A DNA stretch of 64,000 bases. Source: Colletotrichum lupini (Eukaryota; Ascomycota; Sordariomycetes; Glomerellales; Glomerellaceae). The number at the start of each line of letters is the position of its first letter. The first letter of the stretch is position 1. Location of the stretch: contig NC_064673.1 in NCBI RefSeq assembly GCF_023278565.1, positions 2,232,001-2,296,000 of the forward strand, written 5' to 3'. Position numbers and translations under genes: made by a program. This document shows positions 24,106 to 36,683 of this stretch, one piece after another. The notes beneath the pieces are model-generated. The model was given only the letters and a program-made list of their open reading frames with translations. It was not told where the DNA came from and did no database searches.

Positions 24106-25126
24106 GTCGAGCACGGAATTGGGGAAAAGACAAGCACTCTTCTTTCGTAACTAAGTAAGGTAGGTTCACGATGCAATTCGTGGTCTTGGAGAGCGAACAG
24201 GTTTACGGATTTTATATACACCATGTTCCCAAGCAGACATCTCCAGAGATTGAATATGAACAAATGCTCCTTGGATGGAAGTACGGACTACTTGGACTTG
24301 GCTTTGCTCGGAAGGTTGTCCTCATTCAGCATTTCGCCCCATCGCAGGCAATAGTGCTACGGTCATACGCTAAGAGTCCGAGGGAACCACTTGATGATTT
24401 TGATGGCCCCTGGGATGACGGCCCATAATTTAGACCATAGTCTCTGAAGCGGTGGCTCATTCGCATATTACGTAAAGCATCAATGTTGGCGATTCAGCAT
24501 CACACCCGCTTGTGAAGTGGAATTAGAGTCCCTGTTCCTGATGCCTAGCAAGGATGCTGATCCTGTGGCTCTCCACCGGATCTGGCTGGATAGAGCCAAG
24601 CTTTGCGGTCCGGGCCAAGGAAAGAAATCTACATGCATCGGCATCCCGCACTTGCCTCAACTTGGTAGATATCGGGCTGCCATGGGGCTCTCACGGCTCA
24701 AATTTGAGGGCTGGACGGCTTGGCTATAGTCAGACGGCCTCACAGTTTCTATCAGAGCCGTGGGGCCGCACCTTTTCCGTGTTCTAGTGCCTCGGCATGC
24801 ATAGAAGGGATGACAGGATACGAACTGCTAACAATTGCGGTAATTACAGCGCCTGTTCAAATGATGATTATGGAGTTATCAAGGGGATAAGAAGGAATAC
24901 GATCGTTGCAGGGTAACATAGTTGATGACGGTTTTACCTAATGAACATGAAAGTCTGGGTTAGATGATGGATGGGAAAAGTTTTTTTGAATCCAATGAAT
25001 TGGGCGGACAGATGAGATCTGGTTGCGCTGACAAGTAATGTTATAAATACAGTGATACAGGTGAATCGCCACAGAGTTCCAAAAGATGCATCGTCGAGCA
25101 CTATCACAGTCGTTATATCTAGCGTC
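24106..25126. promoter_or_regulatory. Divergent promoter shared by CBM18 lectin and GH18 chitinase
   Basis: 1,021 bp between two start codons pointing away from each other. A TATA-like sequence on each side is well placed: minus-strand GTATATAA near 24211-24218 (about 105 bp before the lectin ATG) and TTATAAATAC at 25041-25050 (about 80 bp before the chitinase ATG). The arrangement suggests joint control of two chitin-directed secreted proteins. Short frames inside (such as 24171-24428) have no domain. Confidence 0.6.
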
Positions 25127-26842
25127 ATGATGTCGAAGCTATCCAGCTTCGCCTCTTTGGCGTTTGTTCTCTATTCTTTTTGTTTCATCACACTCATTCA
25201 TGCCGACGTCGCTCAATTCCCCCCCGGCCGCCGGCTTCATGCTCAAAACGGGTTCGTACGACGGTCCAATGTCATAGGTGAGTTCGACTTTGTCACTTGG
25301 ATTTGATTCGATCATGGTTTGACTGGAGACATGCATAACTGATACTCGTCCCCAAAAATTAGCAAAAGCACCGGAATGGGCTAAGGAGATTTCCCAGAGC
25401 CCAGCTCATCAGAACCCATCCAAGGCCCCACCAGTCCCGACTAAAGATCTTGAACTTTCACAAGACTCTACGACGAGCCTCGAGCAATACTACGAAGACT
25501 CACAAAATGCTTCCTTCATCGACCATACATCCAGACGGTCATTGAGCTCCCGGTCTCTCGAGAAACGTGGCCCCCTTTACTGCAAAGATGGTCCATGTGT
25601 CGATGGAAGGTTAGTCACAGTCTTCACAGTCTAATGGCTATCTAAGTATGAAGCACTTAAGACGGAAGACTGATTCTATATTTTTATTAAGCTGTTGTGG
25701 TCCCGATAGCATTTGCGGATATGGCCCCGACTTTTGCGGGAAAGGATGTCAGTCTCAGTGCGATGCAACTGCCATGTGCGGAGAATACAGTGAGAACGCC
25801 GATATGCCATGCGGCATGAATCTCTGCTGTTCGCAATCTGGCTGGTGTGGTGTGAGTACTTTTCCACGACCTGTATTGTACCCTCATGCGCTTTCGAGAG
25901 ACTGACAACTACTTTCCATCAGACCACCGAGGTCTTCTGCCACAATGCCGACCCGATCAACCTCAGTGCACCTTGCCAGGCCGGTTATGGCTCTTGTTCC
26001 ATCGCTTCTACCCCATCATGCGCAAAAGGCGGCGGGAGCACAAATGGCCGCACGATCGGATACTACCAGTCATGGAACGTGAGGACCCGGAAATGCGATA
26101 CCAAGACTCCCAAGCAGCTTGATACCAAGGGCTTCACCCATCTGTTTTACTCCTTTGCATTCATCGATCCAACTTCATTCGCCGTTGTTCCAGCCCACGA
26201 CGACGACCCTGCTCAGATGCGAGAATTCACCGGCTTAGCCAAGGACGGTCTCAAGACTTGGATTGCTGTCGGCGGCTTCGACTTCAGCAACCCCGAGACA
26301 AAGACCCACCACACCTGGAGCGACATGGTAGCGACGAAGGCCAATCGTGCTGCTTTTATCTCTTCTGCCCGCGAGTACATGGACGAATATGGTTTCACTG
26401 GCATCGATCTCGACTGGGAGTATCCCGGTGAGCCTAAGCGTGGTGGAAGAAAGCTCGAGGACACTCGCAACTTTGCTGTGCTTCTCCGTGAGATGCGTGC
26501 TGCTTATGGCGATAAGTACGGCATCAGTCTGACCCTTGCACCTGATTATTGGTACCTGAGATGGTTCGACGCCAAAGCGATGGAGCCTTTTGTCGACTTC
26601 TTCGGATTTATGGCCTATGGTAAGTGACTGATTAAAAGTACCAACCCGGCGCCTAGAAATCGTATAACTGACCATCTTCCTACCAGACCTTCATGGATTC
26701 TGGGATGAAGACGTCAAGACTCTCGGCAAGGTTGTTCGCGGTCAAGCTGACATACGTGAAATCGGCAACAATACTGTTCCCCTATGGTTCGATGGGCTTG
26801 ATCCCAAGAAGATCAACTTTGGTCTTGCCATGTATGGCCGTG
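25127..26842 (+). pseudogene. GH18 chitinase, killer-toxin-like subgroup: 5' part, cut by a retrotransposon
   Basis: Predicted secreted endochitinase. Exons 25127-25277, 25363-25609, 25692-25851, 25923-26619, 26687-26842 are all in frame. There is a signal peptide (about 1-27), a Ser/Pro-rich region with a KR site, a Cys-rich hevein-like CBM18 module (CCGPDSICGYG ... CCSQSGWCGTTEVFC), then the GH18 barrel starting at RTIGYYQSW. The catalytic motif GIDLDWEYP is intact (DNA 26400-26426). No LysM domain is seen. The frame is broken after the codon for Arg in the MYGRG block, where a LINE begins. Reading on into the LINE adds 33 codons to a stop at 26941-26943. A truncated protein would lack the last barrel strands and the whole C-terminal region. 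The 3' part is at 40728-42710. Confidence 0.92.
26830..26842 (+). repeat. 13-bp target-site duplication, left copy (LINE)
   Basis: ATGTATGGCCGTG, repeated exactly at 40715-40727. A duplication of this length fits target-primed LINE insertion. Chitinase coding sequence continues on the far side in phase. Confidence 0.95.
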
Positions 26843-26866
26843 TTTATTTGTTTGTTTGTTTATTTA
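26843..26866 (-). repeat. A-rich 3' tail of the LINE
   Basis: On the plus strand this reads as TTTATTTG followed by repeated TTTG units; on the minus strand it is an AAAC/AAAT tail directly abutting the target duplication. It sets the LINE's orientation. Confidence 0.85.
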
Positions 26867-27237
26867 GCCCATTTTACGCCGTAATATCCTTAAGTAAGGT
26901 AAAAGGTAACTATACTACACTAGAATTATATAACCGTATATAGTACCCTATAGAATCTATATAATACCCTCTTATAAAATAGTATAATATATAATCTAAG
27001 ATTTAACCTTTTTATATATATATAGCCCCTCGTAATATTTTATAATTTAAAGTAACTATACTTAGTAAAGTTCGAGTACTGCGCTAATAATATAAAAAAT
27101 AAGCTAAGTAGTATTTTATATATTTATAAAAAGACACTTATTATACTATAATAAGTATTACTACTTAAGGTAAGAGGTCGTATTTTTTTAAAAGGTTAAG
27201 GAAGATAGTATATAATTATAAAATAAGGTAAGTAAAG

Positions 27238-27262
27238 ATATAATATAATATAATATAATATA
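27238..27262. repeat. Short tandem repeat (TATAA)n
   Basis: About five TATAA units in tandem within the LINE 3' region. It may be an original microsatellite or a product of RIP on a simple repeat. Confidence 0.5.
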
Positions 27263-27368
27263 AATAAGTATTATTAAGAACTCGTATTATAATATAATAA
27301 TATTATAAGTAAATATAGGCTTTATAAGGCCGTTAGGGTATATAGCTTATTATATATCCTATTTAAAC

Positions 27369-27373
27369 GAGCC
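27369..27373. repeat. Target-site duplication, left copy (Copia copy 2)
   Basis: GAGCC, exactly repeated at 34773-34777. Confidence 0.85.
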
Positions 27374-27578
27374 TATTAGTATCCTTATTATAGGGTAGTT
27401 AGTTCGAACCGTAGTTAATAAAGAGATTAATTAAACTATATAAATATTTATATAGTAAGTATAAAAAAGAGGTTCTAACTATAAGTTAAGCTAGCTATAA
27501 TAATTATAAATAGGGCCCCTAATTAGCCCCTATATAGTTAGCTATATACTACGGTTAAATTAGACTTCTAATCTAATA
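27374..27578 (-). repeat. 3' LTR of Copia copy 2
   Basis: 205 bp, reverse complement of the copy 1 LTRs. Starts TATTAG (from TGTTAG) and ends CTAATA (from CCGACA), both explained by RIP transitions. Confidence 0.9.
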
Positions 27579-30500
27579 CTAACTTTCTCTTTTTTTTATT
27601 AATTTAACTACTATAGTTAAAAGTATAATTCGACCTCGGGCCCGTTTACTAAGTCGTCTCCTTTTCCCCCTTTTTTTTACTCTTTTTATATAACTTATCC
27701 CTCTATTTATATAATAACTTTTCTACTACTTACGAATTACTTTAATTCCTTATTTAGTACTATTTTTATAAAAGCGTTTATAAAGTTATTTTTATTATTA
27801 ATTTAACGGATTTTAAGTATTTTATACTTTTTATATAATTATTTAAGGGCTATAATATTAATTATAAGCCTCTTTCTTTTATCGTTTTTAATTTAACGAG
27901 GTATTCGTATAGCGAGTAAAAATCGGTATAAATAACTATTAGAATAAGTAAAATACTAATTTAATTAATAATCTCCTTTAGTATTATTAAAATCGTATAA
28001 GAGAGGTTAATATTATTAACTATTTTATAAACCTTTAATATTAATATACTTCTCGTTACCCACTTACTTTTAGTTAATAAGTAATAAATTATATTACTAT
28101 ATATAATAAATTCGCTCTTACTTATACTCTTATTAGCTAGGATAATAATATACTCTAATTATAAAATAAGGTCGTTATTATTTATAAATAACTTATTAAT
28201 AAAGATATAAAGCTTATTAATTATAAGGTTAATTAAGTAATAAACGAGACTTTAATTGAGATTCGTTTATTATTACTTAAGCTACTTATTAGATACTTCG
28301 ACGTCTTATTTAGTTAGATTTATAGCTTACGCTACCTTAGCGTAGTTAAAAGTCGCCTCGAGCTAATAAATACTTATAATATATACCCCTCGCACGAGCT
28401 TAGCTTTATACTACTTTTTAATATTAGTTACGTTTAGATTAACGAGGTTAATCTTCTTACCCTACCCCCTTTATTAAAAAACGATAGTTTTTTTTTTAAT
28501 TATAAAAATCCTATTATTAAATACTAAAGAGGTATTTATTATAAGGACCTCTTTTAGTTTTATTATAAAGCCCGCTTTCTAAAGCTCCTTATCCTCTTTT
28601 TTTATAAAGTTAATATTAAATAGGCTTAATATATTATTAGTTTATATTCTAACGATGTTAAATTAATTACTTTTATATTCTACAATTAATAAGTACGGGT
28701 CGTATATAAAAATAGGTATTAATAGTTAATTAATATAAAAATCGTAATAAGTAGCTTATTAATAAGTACCTAATTCTACGAGCCTATATAGTAGCTTAAG
28801 TACTTTAATAATCGTACTTTCTAAGTACTTATTAACTATTTCTTTTAGTAAATAGGCTAGGATTTTCCTTATAAGCCTTATAGTTAATTAAGTATAAGCC
28901 TAAGTAATATTACGGCTTTAAATCTTATATCCCTTCTTCTATAATAATACTATTAGTACTATTGTTAATTATTAACTATAGCGCTATATAATAAGTAATT
29001 ATATAAGTAGCGTTACCTTTTTAATATCGCTATACCCCTAAATTACGTATTTAGACTTCTCGTACGGCTAGGGTATTCTTTTTTTTTTTAATTTTACGAA
29101 CTATTTATAATTTAAATATATAGAGGTTTATATATTTTTTTAGGTTATATAAAATAAATCGATAGACCCCTCGATCGTAAAAAATATTTACTTCGATAAG
29201 ATTTAATCCTTTATACGGCTTTTTAGTAATTATAATTATACCTTCTTTACGTAGTTTAATTACTAATTTAAAATTAGCTTTCTTTTTTATTATTTAAAAG
29301 TATTAATTACTTCGTTATTAATAATAAATTACTATATTAAGGCTTACTATCGTAGTCTTTTATAACGTCTTATTAATAATATTAATACCCTTTTAGTAAT
29401 TTCCTCTTCCTCGTCGTTTATTAATACTACTATAACGATTTCGTTAAGGATAATTTCTTATACTTTTATTATAGGTTATATAGTTTCCCCTAGCTCTTTT
29501 TCTTTTTATAAATTAGAAATTACCTCGTTAAAATCTATATAGTACGGTCTAACTACCGTAATTAATACTTTGAATAACTAATCGTAATTTTTTATAACTA
29601 TATAAGAGCGCTCGTTAATAAAAATTAACTTATATAACCTAGCTTATTATTAAATAATTTCGCGCTATACTTATATATTTAAATTTAGTAATATATCTAA
29701 ATTACCCCCTATATTAGGCTTATTACGTATAATAATTACTTTATTAACTTACTTTTTTATATTTACTTTGCGCAATATTTATATTATTTTTTTAACTACT
29801 TAGGCTTATTAGCTTATACTTAGTAATAGTAGCGAGGCTAAGGTCGTTCTTAAATATACTCTAAATACTAATAGCGTTAGTATAAGTCCGTTAGGCCCTA
29901 TAGTATTATTATAGTATTTAAGTACTATTTAGAGGTATTCGTTATTAATAAAATCCGGATTTTCCTCTTTAATAATTCTAAACGCCCTTTTTACCTTTTT
30001 AATATTATAATATACTTTAATAAGTACGACTTTTAGCTATATACTATAAGCCGTTATATTATCCTTAAATTCTACTAATTTAAAACTAGTACTAGCGTCG
30101 GTTTTAATACCGTTTAGCGGTCCTTAATATATATTAATTTAGCTTTTTCGTAAGGTTATTTATACTATTTTTACTTATAAATCCTAGAGGAATTGCCCTA
30201 TTTAAAAAAATATAGCTACGTTAATTATATATAGTACTAGCTAACTATTTAAATAGAAAATATTAATAACGATTTCTTAGTTAAAATTAAGCTTATTACG
30301 TAATTTAACCTTAAATTTACATAGGCTCTGCGTATTTATTTAGTATTAATAATATACTTTTATTAACTACTTTAATACCCCTATTTCGATATTAATATTA
30401 TTTAATTACTTTAAGAAGTTATATAGCCTCGTAACTAACGGGTACCCGAATCTCTAATATAGTTTTCTAAGCTTACTTTCCGTTAAGTAATTAATTAATT

Positions 30501-33500
30501 TCGTATTATTAATAAGCTTTATAAATATATACCCCTATTATCGTTTAACTATTTCGAAGTACTTATTACTAAAGATTCTATTCCTTATATTATTGAATAT
30601 AATACCTAGTCGATCTATATTTTTTAAATATAAGAGAAATAGGGTATTAATAAATAAAATATAAAAGGTTATTATTTTAAAGTACGTCTCTACTTTTATT
30701 ATACTTAGGGCAACGATTTCTTTACTTAGGCCGAAACTAATTTTCGTAATACTCGCTATTAACGTATTAAGTATTATTAATACAATCTTTTATAATATTT
30801 AAAATTATTTTTTTCCTTTAGTTAACTATTATAATACCCTAGTATTTAAAATAATCTTATAGAAATTATTTAGGCCGTATTTTTTATTTATATAGAATGC
30901 TTATATGAGCTTAGTATTCGAGGGATCTAAGTAATATAAAAAGGACCCCTTTAGCTACCCCTAGATTTACTTAGTACTATATTCTTTCTTTTTAAATATT
31001 AAAAAAGATAGTATCTTCTTTTTAATTATTAAGAGAATAGGCTTTAGTCTTATTAAATTCGCCCTTTTAACCGCTTCTATATCCGTTATTTAAAGGACCT
31101 TTTTTTATTATTTATAAATAAAAGCCTATTTATTAAGAGCTTTTATTATTTTCTATTTATTTAGCCTTATATATCTTTTAGAGGCTAATAGGGTAAAAAA
31201 AGAGTAGTTAATATCGTTCATTTCGTTATAATTTAATTCGTTAATATAAAAAGTAAGATCTTCTTTATTTTCTAAATCTCTTATAAAGAGTATATACTTT
31301 AAGCTACTACTTTAGCTATTATTACTAAGTTCCGTACCCCCGGATCTACTCTTATATATAATAAGGAATTAGTTAAATTAACGAGGGCTAGTTTTATTAT
31401 TTATTACCCTTAACGTTTTATACTATTTATATAATTTAGTACGCTCTTCCTCAGAATAGTTACTTAACTAATATCTATCCTTTTTATAAATATAATATTA
31501 CCTTTTTTATTATTTTATTTATAAGTTAAATCTCTACTTATTTAACGAATTTAGGCCTCCTTATTAATAATTACTATATCTAGCCTCTTTTCTTTTTTTA
31601 TTATATATTTAATTAACTTAATATTATTAATAAGGGCCGTTGTATATTTAAAAATAGGTTTAGTATAATATTCTCGCTTTAATATTAAAACTAAATCTTA
31701 GCCTCGAGTAAAGCGTCTCGTAGTTTTTAAGTACTTAGTATAGGGTTATTTTTATTTTTAATATATACTAAACTACGGTATAAAAATATCCGACTTTCTA
31801 CTTATTTATCCCCTTATTTAGCTAGGTTTTTATTAGCTTATTAATTCGATCGATAAGCTTTTTAAGGATTTTTATTCGCAATTTACCTTTCATTATCCTA
31901 GCTATAGATATAAAAAAAATCGCTTATAACTTAAATAAGAGCTCTAAGTTCTTATTATAAGTCTCGAAGCGGCTTCGGATTACGTTAATTATATTAAAAA
32001 AGTCGTTTCGATCGAGATTACGTACTACTTTATAATAATAATTAAAAGCTTTATTTATAAGTACGATATTAATTACTAAATAGTATTAGTATTCTCTAAT
32101 TCCGACTTTTTTATAATAATTATAAAATATCGTTAGGGTTTTTTATAAGACCTTATACTTCCCCCTAGAGTATAATTTCTCTTTTAGGAAGATCTTTTTA
32201 AAGTCTATAAATTATTTTATATTTATTATTAGATTTTTAGTATTTATATACGATCCCTACGTCGCTACGTATTATTAATAATTTCGGGTCGTTTACCTCT
32301 TTTTGTATTAATTAATTAGCGCCGAATTTCGTATTAATAATAGTAACGAGTTATAAATCGAAATAAATAGAATTATTAATTATCGTACTTTTAATACTAT
32401 ATTTTACCCCGGTATATCCTTTTATAACGATAGATTTCCGTTAGTAATTATAAAAAGGAAATCTAAGTCGTTTACCTTTTTTTTAAATTTATTAAAGCGA
32501 TTATACGCTCTATTAACCTATACTTAGTTCTATAATACGAATTCCTTTTTTATAATTATTATTATTAATATTTTATATAGCTCTTATAATTATAATTACG
32601 CTAGTAATACCCCTTGCCTATAAAAGAATTTATCAACTACTTTTATAATTTTTAGGTTTATACTTATAAACTATTCGTTTAGTTAGTAACTAAGGTCGTT
32701 TACGATCTTATAAAATAAGGGTTACCCTTATAGCCCCTTTTTCTTATAAACCTTAGTTAAATAAGTTAATATTACGTTAATTTACTTATCATTAAGCTAA
32801 TTTATAATTTTATATATTTACGTCCCTTAATAGTCTAAGTTAATATTTACTTACTTATAAAAAATTAGGATTCTATTTAGGATCGGGTTTCGTCCTCTTT
32901 CTTTTTACCCTAACTTACTAAGGGTCGTACTCTAACTTATACTTATATTAATAATCGCTAGCGTATTTAATTTTAATAAGGATATATTTAATCCGCGCGC
33001 TAGTTATAATAAATCCGTACTTTTATTACTTAACGAATTTATTAAGATTTAAGAGATTCTCGCTTCTTTTTATTATTTTATTACTACTCTTATTCTTATT
33101 ATTTTTAGTAATTACTATTACTTTTTTAAATTACTAACTATTATACTTATTAAAATCCTCTTTTTTATTTAATATAAAAAGGTAGATTTTAGTAGTTGTT
33201 TTTTATAATAATAATAATAGACGTTTATATTACTATAAAAAATATAATAATTAGTCTCGGGACTTTTATTAATTACTAATTTCCGCTATCCTATACATTT
33301 TTAGCCTCCTAAGCCTTATACTTTTTATAATTTTTAAATAGCTTTTTTTTTAATTTACCTCTTTTAGAGTAGTATTCTATAAAAATAATTAAAAATAAAC
33401 GCTAAGTAGCTTATAAAAGAGTTATATAGGTTATTAAAAACTATATAAGCCGTTAAGTATAATTAATAAAATTAAGCCCTCTTTTTTATAAAATCGTAGA

Positions 33501-34567
33501 TTTTAAAAACTTATTAAAAATACTTACTTATTACTTATATATAATAAAGTTAAATACTTTAAAAATCTTATCTTTTATAACCTCTTAGTACCCTATTTTA
33601 TATTCTTTAAATAGTCTTTTTCATAACTTAATTATAATTAAATAATTATTACTTATTAATAATTCCTTTTATTACTTAGTTAATTTTTTAAAATTAGTAA
33701 TCTCGTACTAAGAGCTAATATAAAAAAAAACTCTTTAGTAACCCTCTAAAAAATTCTTTTTTTTTCCTTTTAAATCCTTATCTTTTTAACTTTTTTTTAA
33801 GTTAATAATAATTCTAATAAGAGGTCGTAAAACTATTTTAGGGTAGCCGCTTTTTTCTTAATTTAATCTCTAAGATTTATAATACTCTTAACTCGATATT
33901 ATTAAAACCTCTAAATCCCCTCTTCCCTTATTAAACCGTCCCCTATATTATATTCCTAAGTAATACCCGGGGGGTAATTAAAGGAGCTATAAAAAAGTTA
34001 TTTAGATTACGGGCTTAAAGTTATATTTATAAAATCTTTATAATAATAAACTTTTTTATATACTATAAATCTCTTAGCTTAATAACTCTTATAAGGATAT
34101 TTTTATTACTAAATAAAAATATTTACGTTTAAAAATCCCTTTTTTTAATTACGCAGTACTCTTTTATATTATATTATTAAGCTCGCTCGTTATATTAATT
34201 AATTAAGTAGGTAGTCGTTACGTAAGTATTCTTTTTTATTAATTTAACTAGTTAATTTTTAATTATAGGCCGGCTATAAAAAAGTCGTTTAGTAAAAAAG
34301 CTATTTAAAATAATAATAAAAAGCTAGTTACTTAAATAGTTTTATTAATTAACGTAATTTAATATAATAAACGTCGACTTCTTATAAATAATAAAGGGCT
34401 ATAATTACTCAATTCTATATAATATTTAAAAATTACCTCCTTTTTTATCTATTTTTATAAAGTTAATTAATACGAATCTCCTATCCTATATAATATTAAA
34501 AAGTTATCTCTTCTATATAATAAACTACCTTACTAATTTACGATAATAAAATTTAATTACTAATTAG
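27579..34567 (-). pseudogene. Copia gag-pol remnant, copy 2
   Basis: 6,989 bp of degenerate coding sequence with stops in every frame. Order from right to left is gag, protease, integrase region, RT, RNase H, as judged by alignment by eye to copy 1. It has no coding capacity now. Confidence 0.75.
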
Positions 34568-34772
34568 TATTAGTATCCCTATTATAAAATAGTTAGTTCG
34601 AACTATAATTAATAAAGAAATTAATTAAACTATATAAATATTTACGTAGTAAGTATAAAAAAGAGGGTTTAACTATAAGTTAGGCTAGCTACGATAATTA
34701 TAAATAAGGCCCCTAATTAGCCCCTGCGCAGTCGACTATATACTGCGGTTAAATTAGACTTCTAATTTAATA
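34568..34772 (-). repeat. 5' LTR of Copia copy 2
   Basis: 205 bp, same ends as the other LTRs after allowing RIP transitions. GAGCC follows directly at 34773. Confidence 0.9.
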
Positions 34773-34777
34773 GAGCC
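34773..34777. repeat. Target-site duplication, right copy (Copia copy 2)
   Basis: GAGCC, identical to 27369-27373, so this insertion has an exact empty-site prediction inside the LINE. Confidence 0.85.
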
Positions 34778-35543
34778 GTATTAATATACTTACTTTATAA
34801 AATTAATGTTTACTAAGGGAGCTAACTACCGTATTAATAAACCTATTTATATAAGGGGGCTTAGTTTAAAAAGGACGTCCCTAAATAGTTAGTTAAGAAA
34901 TAAATTATATAATATATTTTATTACGTTAGTTTATTAATAAGAGGGCCAAAGGGAGTACCCCGAGACCTTTATTATAACTACATTATTTAATAATAAATA
35001 CAGGTTTAGTATTACTACGGCTAATCCCATAAGCACTAGCTTAATTTTAATATATATATATAGGAATAAGGGTCTAGATTTATATTACTAAGTTACTTTT
35101 GGTAGATATTAATATAGAACTAGGAGCGCTATAGTATTATAATATATACTAACTACTCTTTACTAAGCTAGCCCCGAACGAAACTAGTATAAGTAAATTA
35201 TAATATACTCCTATATATAACTAGTTAATAATAATAAATATAATTAAGTATTTTTTTTTTATATAAGTAATAGAAGTTCGTATTTATATAATAATATAAA
35301 TAGTAATATATAGTAAAATCCCTATAGCCGGACCTAATTAATAAGAGTTAATAAAACTATTATTACGTAAGCGACTTAAGCTTAGGGTTTAGCTTATTAT
35401 TAATAAAAAGCCTTAGTCTTTTATAAAAGTCTAGTTTGTATTCTTCTTATTAATTTTAAAGAGCGCTTAGTTATTTTTTTTTAATTTAGTATTTAAAGTA
35501 TATAATAATTAGGGGGCGCGAATAAAAGTTAGGGGTTTTTATA

Positions 35544-35585
35544 ATAGTACCTTTTTTGGCTAAGTAGTCCGCTATTTCGTTTTTT
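35544..35585 (-). pseudogene. LINE RNase H remnant
   Basis: Fourteen uninterrupted codons on the minus strand read KNEIADYLAKKGTI, matching the end of the RNase H domain of Tad/I-type fungal LINEs (GNExAD...A). Flanking sequence has stops from RIP. It shows the ORF2 direction and that this part lies near the element's 3' half. Confidence 0.75.
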
Positions 35586-36669
35586 ATAATATTTTTATAA
35601 CTAAGTATTTAATAAGAAGTAATAAGGATCTTAGTATTCTTAATAAGCTTTTTAAAATTAAGAATAGCTCGTTAAGAAGAGGAGGGGGGGGGTACTATTT
35701 AGGTACTTAATAATAGCTTAGTTATTTAAATATATAATAATAATTATAATATTTTTATTTTTAAGCTTTAGGGCCGCGCGGAGACTAATAATAGCCTTTT
35801 TAATTTTAATATTAAAAACCTTAGCCCGAGGTAAGTAGTAATATTTAAAATAAATTAGTTATAGGCCGTAATAAATAATATAACCGTAGCCCGTGGCTTT
35901 TAGGGAGGTTTCTAACTTATTAATATAGGCTATAATATATATAACTAGGAGTAACTTATATTACTTATAATAGCTCTATATCTCTTCTAACTTAGTAAGG
36001 TTTTATATTTAACTAAGGCTCCACGTAATTAAGAAGTTACGTAGTAATAAGGCTAGTTATAGGGGTTATTTAATTTAGTTAGTTACTTAAATAAGGGTAA
36101 TAGGACGGGAGGGGTTTTTATAATTATAAAATAGCTTATAATTATAAGTTCTCTAAGCTAAGGAGTAATAGTAATTTAATATAAATAGCTTAATAATATA
36201 GTAATTTCTAAGCGAGTTTAAAAAGAGCTTAATTAATAATATATTAGCTTTATATAATAATATTATAATTAGGGTAGTTTATTATATTAAAAAGGATCTT
36301 TTTAGAGCGATATTAATAGGGGTTTAGAGGGTTTAAATAATTAACTTTAGCCCGTTCTATACCTCTAGCTAGGTACGTATTTCTAAATTAACTCTAATTT
36401 TAAAAGCTAGTTTAATTAGGCCTAGATATTATAGCTCGGCGCCGTAAAAAGCTTTTAGTATAATTATAATATATACTACTTTACGTATAGTAATAAGAAG
36501 TATATTTTTAAAAACCTTATTAAGTCTTTTAATATACCTTACTATAAACCTAGTTTTATTTTAGTAGTTTATAATATATTTATAAAAAATTAGCTATTTA
36601 TTAAAAATAATACTTAATTACTTTATAATACTTTTTTGTTTTAGTTTAATCTCTTTATTATTGAAGTAA

Positions 36670-36683
36670 ATAGGGGGGGGGGG
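36670..36683. repeat. Long G homopolymer in the RIP-mutated LINE
   Basis: A run of about 13 G in otherwise very AT-rich sequence; a shorter G-run occurs near 35685. C in CpC context is a poor RIP target, so such runs can outlast the surrounding G+C. Confidence 0.6.

Larger units (their letters stand above)
27374..34772 (-). mobile_element. Ty1/Copia LTR retrotransposon, copy 2, RIP-mutated, nested in the LINE
   Basis: A 7,399-bp element on the minus strand with 205-bp LTRs at 27374-27578 and 34568-34772 and a perfect GAGCC duplication. It is the same family as copy 1: the reverse complement matches along the whole length, with equal spacing from the 3' LTR for RNase H (near 27850-27910), RT (near 28680-28740), protease (near 30640-30700) and gag landmarks. 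It carries about 508 bp (between about 33341 and 33849) that copy 1 lacks. It has no intact frame and is denser in A/T than copy 1, suggesting more RIP. Confidence 0.92.
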
